Origin: Zoogloea sp.
GTDB taxonomy: Bacteria > Pseudomonadota > Gammaproteobacteria > Burkholderiales > Rhodocyclaceae
Direction: 5' to 3'
Length of the DNA stretch: 64,000 nucleotides
Assembly (NCBI RefSeq): GCF_017302315.1
Contig: NZ_JAFLDT010000009.1
Coordinates: 1 to 64,000, forward strand
Positions 60,613-64,000 of this stretch are shown one piece after another; position 1 is the stretch's first letter; the number at the start of each line of letters is the position of its first letter. Under the pieces are notes generated by a model. That model searched no databases and was not told where the DNA came from. It was given only the letters and a program-made list of their open reading frames with translations. Made by a program: the position numbers and the translations under genes.

Positions 60613-62526
60613 CTACTTCCAGTCACCCCGCAAGCTTGCCACCTGCACCTGCAGGCCCGGCAGGCTGACGGTCTCCGGCGGAAGGGCGGGCCCCACCACC
60701 AGCTCGATGCGATTGAACAGGCCGCGCCGCAGGGGCCGGCTCAGGGCCGGGCCATCCTTGCGGGAGAACATGCTGCCCCACAGGCCACGCAGGGCCATCG
60801 GGATGACCGCTACCGGGTTGGCCTCCAGGATGCGGGCGATTCCGGGGCGGAAGGGGCACAGCTCCCCATCAGCGGTGATCTTTCCTTCCGGAAAGAGGCC
60901 GATCAGCTCTCCGGCAGCTAGGGCTGCCGAGACTTCCGCAAATGCAGCCTCCATCATTGCCGGGTCTTCCTTGGCGGGGGCGATGGGAATGGCTCGGCTG
61001 TGACGGAAGACGAAGGACAGCACTGGCCAGCGGAAAATGCGGTGGTCCATCACGAAGCGGATCGGCCGGCGTGAAGCCGCCGCGATCACCAGCGCATCGA
61101 CGAAGCTCACATGGTTGCAGACGATCACGGCCGGCCCTTCGGCGGGGATGTGCGCCAGCCCTTCGGTGCGCAGCCGATACACCGTGTGGACCAGCAGCCA
61201 GACGATGAAACGCAGCAGGAATTCCGGCACCAGCCGGTAGATGTAGAAGGCTACCGCTGCGTTCATGATGGCGGCCACGCCGAACAGCATGGGCATGGAC
61301 AGCCCGGCGCCGAGCAGCACACCGGCACCCAGCGCCCCAACCACCATGAACAGCGCATTGAGGATGTTGTTGGCAGCGATCACCCGTGCCCGGTGCCCCG
61401 GCGCCGAGCGGCTCTGCATCATGGCGTAGAGGGGAACGATGAAGAAGCCTCCGAACACCCCGAGCATGGTCAGGGCCAGCAATACCTGCAGCATGCCGGG
61501 TTGCGTCAGGACCTCACCGATGGCCAGCGGTGCGCCGGCCGGCAGGGTACCCGGAGAAGCCAGGGCGATGTCGAGCCCGAACAGGGTGAGCCCGATGGAG
61601 CCGAAGGGCACCAGGCCGATCTCGACGTGGCCGCCGGAGAGCTTTTCGCACAGCAGCGAACCCAGGCCGATACCCACCGTGAAGGTTGCCAGCAGCAGGG
61701 TGACCGTGCCTTCTCCGCCACCCAGCACGCCCTTGGCGTAGGCCGGAAACTGGGCCAGGAACAGGGCACCGTAGAGCCAGAACCAGGAGATGCCGAGGAT
61801 GGCCAGGAAGACCGGCCGGTTCTCCCGGGCGAAGCCGATGTTGCGCCAGGTTTCCGTGAAGGGATTGGGGTTGATGCGCAGCTCGGGCGCTGGTGCCGGG
61901 GCCGGCGGAACGCCCCGGCTGGTCAGGTAGCCGGCTAATGCCACCAAGATGCCACCGCCGGCAATCCACAGGTCACCGTTGGGGGCACCGGCAAGCAGGC
62001 CGCCACACAGGGTTCCAAGCAGGATCGCTACAAAAGTGCCGGCCTCCACCAGTGCATTGCCCCCCACCAGCTCGTCTTCGTGCAGATGCTGGGGCAGCAG
62101 GGCGTACTTGACGGGACCGAACAGGGTTGAATGGCAGCCGAGCAAAAACAGGGCACTGAAGAGCACGGCGAGGCTGTGGATGAGGAAGCCGATCAGGCCC
62201 ACGACCATGATGCCGATCTCGAGCACCTTGACCAGGCGGGTCAGGCGGGCCTTGTCGTATTTGTCGGCAAGCTGGCCGGCCGAGGCCGAGAACAGGAAAA
62301 AGGGCAGGATGAAGATCCCGGCGGCCAGATTGGCCAGCAGCGCCGGGGCAATCGTTGTCCAGCTGGCAGCCTGGAAGGTGAGCAGTACCACCAGGGCGTT
62401 CTTGAAAAGGTTGTCGTTGAACGCGCCCAGAAACTGGGTCAGGAAGAAGGGGCGGAAGCGCCTCTCCCGGAGCAGGTGAAACTGGGAGGGAGGGGCGTCC
62501 TTGGCGTGATCCGGAGGGGCACTCAT
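60613..62526 (-). CDS. MFS transporter fused to 1-acylglycerol-phosphate acyltransferase (LplT-PlsC type)
   Basis: 637 aa. The N-terminal ~400 residues form a 12-TM MFS/LplT-like transporter (FFLTQFLGAFNDNLFKNALVV). The C-terminal ~200 residues are a PlsC acyltransferase with NHVSFVDALV (HxxxxD), FPEGKITADG and a final FRPGIARI. Family relatives recycle lysophospholipids in the envelope. Overlaps the amidohydrolase stop by 4 bp, so it is the last gene of the leftward operon. Confidence 0.9.
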   Translation of the reverse strand: MSAPPDHAKDAPPSQFHLLRERRFRPFFLTQFLGAFNDNLFKNALVVLLTFQAASWTTIAPALLANLAAGIFILPFFLFSASAGQLADKYDKARLTRLVKVLEIGIMVVGLIGFLIHSLAVLFSALFLLGCHSTLFGPVKYALLPQHLHEDELVGGNALVEAGTFVAILLGTLCGGLLAGAPNGDLWIAGGGILVALAGYLTSRGVPPAPAPAPELRINPNPFTETWRNIGFARENRPVFLAILGISWFWLYGALFLAQFPAYAKGVLGGGEGTVTLLLATFTVGIGLGSLLCEKLSGGHVEIGLVPFGSIGLTLFGLDIALASPGTLPAGAPLAIGEVLTQPGMLQVLLALTMLGVFGGFFIVPLYAMMQSRSAPGHRARVIAANNILNALFMVVGALGAGVLLGAGLSMPMLFGVAAIMNAAVAFYIYRLVPEFLLRFIVWLLVHTVYRLRTEGLAHIPAEGPAVIVCNHVSFVDALVIAAASRRPIRFVMDHRIFRWPVLSFVFRHSRAIPIAPAKEDPAMMEAAFAEVSAALAAGELIGLFPEGKITADGELCPFRPGIARILEANPVAVIPMALRGLWGSMFSRKDGPALSRPLRRGLFNRIELVVGPALPPETVSLPGLQVQVASLRGDWK

Positions 62527-63758
62527 GCAGGTTTCCGATCAAAGAAGTTGCGCGTTTCAAAAACGCCTCGGGCAAAGTGCCGCTGTCCCGAGCGCAGGTG
62601 GCGCTTTAGAACGAAGTCGAAAAGCAGGGGATTGTGCTCGCGGAGGGTTTCCAGCACCGACACCGCGGCCGGATCAAGGAGCTTCTCGCGGGCCAGCCGG
62701 CGTGCCGACACCAGGGGCAGGATACCCGGCAGCGGGTAATCGGTGCCGAAGAGCAGGCGCGGATGCCAGTCTTCCTGCTCAAGCAGGCGGCGGATGATGG
62801 CCACATCCCGATTGCGCAGGTTGATGGCCGAGATGTCGCCATACAGCAGTCCGGCATAGCGCTGCTCACCCATCAGTCGCGAGAACAGGTCGAAGCTCGA
62901 TACCCTGGGGCCGTCGCGGCCCCGGTCTTCGTCCTGGTCCTCGCCGAGGCTGGCGCAGTGGGCGATGACCACGCGCACCCCATGATCGAGGACTCTGCGC
63001 AGGCGCAGGGGGTTGCCCCAGGCCGGTTGGCCGGCGCCATGGATGGCCTTCTCCTCGCCAGCGTGGGTAATCAGCGGCATATCGAGCCGGGCCAGGGCGG
63101 TGTAGAAGCGGTCGCAGGCGGGCGAGGCCGGATCGATACCCATGGCAGGTGGCAGCCACTTGACGGCACGCGCGCCATCGCGGGCTGCACCTTCCAGGGC
63201 TTCGACGCAATCCGGCCGGTAGGGATGGATGGAGCAGACCCACTCAAAGTAGGCCGGATTGGCCCGGGCCACATCCCGGGCATACGCATTGGGGACATGG
63301 AAGGCGGTGAGTTCGGGATGTGGCCGCCCGTGTGTGTCGTGGGTGCGCTCAAAGGCCAGGAGCATCAGCTTGAAGCCGGTGTGCATGCCGTCAGCCAGGT
63401 TGTGGAGACGCTCCACATAGCTCTGGTCCACCCGCCCCGGGGCCTCGTGGGCACAGCCGGCGTTGAGGTAGAAGAGCCGCTGGAAATACTCTGTGGGGTG
63501 CAGAGGACTGAGCATGCGTGGGGTGATGGTGACCCCGCTTCCCCCGTCACCGATACCGGCCAAGTGGGCGTGACAGTCCCATACCCGGGCAGGATCAAGC
63601 CCCTCCCAGGCGGCGCGGACGACCTCGTGACCGGCGATATCCGGGGGCAGGCTGGCTCGGCAGGGGTTCCACAGGCTGCGTCGGGCTAGGGCGGTGCCAC
63701 CCGCACCAAGCATTGCTGCCGCTGCAGTGGCGCCAATGATGAAGTGGCGGCGGTTCAT
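62523..63758 (-). CDS. Exported amidohydrolase-family protein
   Basis: 411 aa. The N-terminus NRRHFIIGATAAAAMLGAGG is a Tat-like signal. Amidohydrolase-2 fold motifs: VWDCHAHL (HxH zinc ligands), AVKWLPPAMGID, LITHAGEEKA, VVIAHCASLGED and RLLFGTDYPL. Uronate-isomerase/decarboxylase-like; substrate unknown. The ATG overlaps the stop of the rhomboid gene. The operon with rhomboid and MFS-PlsC proteins suggests an envelope-associated job (inference). Confidence 0.82.
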   Translation of the reverse strand: MNRRHFIIGATAAAAMLGAGGTALARRSLWNPCRASLPPDIAGHEVVRAAWEGLDPARVWDCHAHLAGIGDGGSGVTITPRMLSPLHPTEYFQRLFYLNAGCAHEAPGRVDQSYVERLHNLADGMHTGFKLMLLAFERTHDTHGRPHPELTAFHVPNAYARDVARANPAYFEWVCSIHPYRPDCVEALEGAARDGARAVKWLPPAMGIDPASPACDRFYTALARLDMPLITHAGEEKAIHGAGQPAWGNPLRLRRVLDHGVRVVIAHCASLGEDQDEDRGRDGPRVSSFDLFSRLMGEQRYAGLLYGDISAINLRNRDVAIIRRLLEQEDWHPRLLFGTDYPLPGILPLVSARRLAREKLLDPAAVSVLETLREHNPLLFDFVLKRHLRSGQRHFARGVFETRNFFDRKPA

Positions 63759-64000
63759 GATGGGGATGCAATGTTCCGGTCGAGGTGGAGAAAGACTGCT
63801 CCAGCGGCCAAACCGAGAAGAAGCCCTGCCAGGTGGGCCTGCCAGGTGGTGGTGATGCCCTCAGGCAGAAAGGGCGACGGCGTTCCGGCAATGGCGTCGA
63901 ATGCCAGTTTTGCTCCCCAGGCCAGGGCCACGACTCGGCCGATCAGGCCGCCATCCATCGCTACACCGACCACCAGCATGGCGACCAGTCCGGAAAATCC
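63755..64000 (-). CDS. Rhomboid-family intramembrane protease, partial (rhombosortase-like)
   Basis: Runs off the right edge; the visible 81 residues are the C-terminus. GFSGLVAMLVVG carries the catalytic Ser of the GxSG motif, and AHLAGLLLGLAAGAVFLHLD has the His in the last TM segment. Two TM stretches are seen. Rhomboid proteases of this form, including rhombosortases in betaproteobacteria, cleave membrane-anchored C-terminal tags. Its stop overlaps the amidohydrolase start. Confidence 0.75.
   Translation of the reverse strand, partial: GFSGLVAMLVVGVAMDGGLIGRVVALAWGAKLAFDAIAGTPSPFLPEGITTTWQAHLAGLLLGLAAGAVFLHLDRNIASPS

Overview
The window is GC-rich DNA from a betaproteobacterium, most likely Rhodocyclales (inference). 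The support is an EF-P with Arg32 next to EarP, a Sec-dependent membrane formate dehydrogenase with selA-selB-selC, YaeQ, and a family-typical mix of Cache and PAS sensor kinases. No rRNA, complete IS element, CRISPR array or prophage was seen.

Region 1 (1-14.2 kb) is an accessory defence and toxin-antitoxin island. It opens with a type III Mod DNA methyltransferase that is fused in frame to the C-terminal third of GyrB. Then come a DcdV/AvcD-type antiphage deaminase with a small overlapping gene, a PARIS system (AriA ATPase + AriB DUF4435), a NERD nuclease with zinc ribbons, a TnsA-like remnant, an XRE-ImmA/IrrE + PIN pair, an HTH + PIN toxin-antitoxin pair, a deleted HipBA locus and an intact HipBA locus. 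The intact hipBA has three TTCCT-N8-AGGAA operators exactly 50 bp apart.

Region 2 (14.2-24 kb) is housekeeping: DUF1176 and DUF2058 proteins, a LysR regulator divergent from an NAD(P)-binding protein, an M13 peptidase, and a sigma-54 response regulator with a Cache-domain sensor kinase.

Region 3 (24-38.8 kb) is a selenium, molybdenum and formate block. A phosphonate-type ABC transporter (probably for a selenium oxyanion) is transcribed leftward. Divergent from it is fdnGHI with an in-frame UGA, a SECIS hairpin and a strong sigma-54 promoter behind tandem palindromes. Then follow fdhE, selA, selB, tRNA-Sec, a GcvH-like protein, a DsrE-like protein and mobA. Together these genes take up selenium, make and insert selenocysteine, mature the Mo-bisPGD enzyme and oxidise formate at the periplasmic face.

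Region 4 (38.9-56.1 kb) holds a GST, a DMT exporter, a two-gene operon pairing a 1003-aa tubulin-like GTPase with a zinc-ribbon/TM/PstS-like/OmpA protein, a NYN-LOTUS protein, a GspE-like ATPase, a ComEA-like protein, sensor kinases and regulators, an aminotransferase, an SRPBCC protein and a second DMT exporter.

Region 5 (56.1-56.8 kb) is an AT-rich, gene-free stretch with many DnaA-box-like sites. On the lines I counted, + strand skew is C over G to its left and G over C to its right, whichever strand the gene is on. It is the best candidate for a chromosomal replication origin. Rightward lie earP, efp, an Ala-rich lipoprotein, yaeQ and a Tat-exported superoxide dismutase. A leftward operon of rhomboid, amidohydrolase and MFS-PlsC fusion closes the window.

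The most interesting signals are the mod-gyrB chimera, the tubulin-like two-gene operon, the oriC candidate away from dnaA, the hairpin RNA candidate upstream of dcdV, and the phased hipBA operators.
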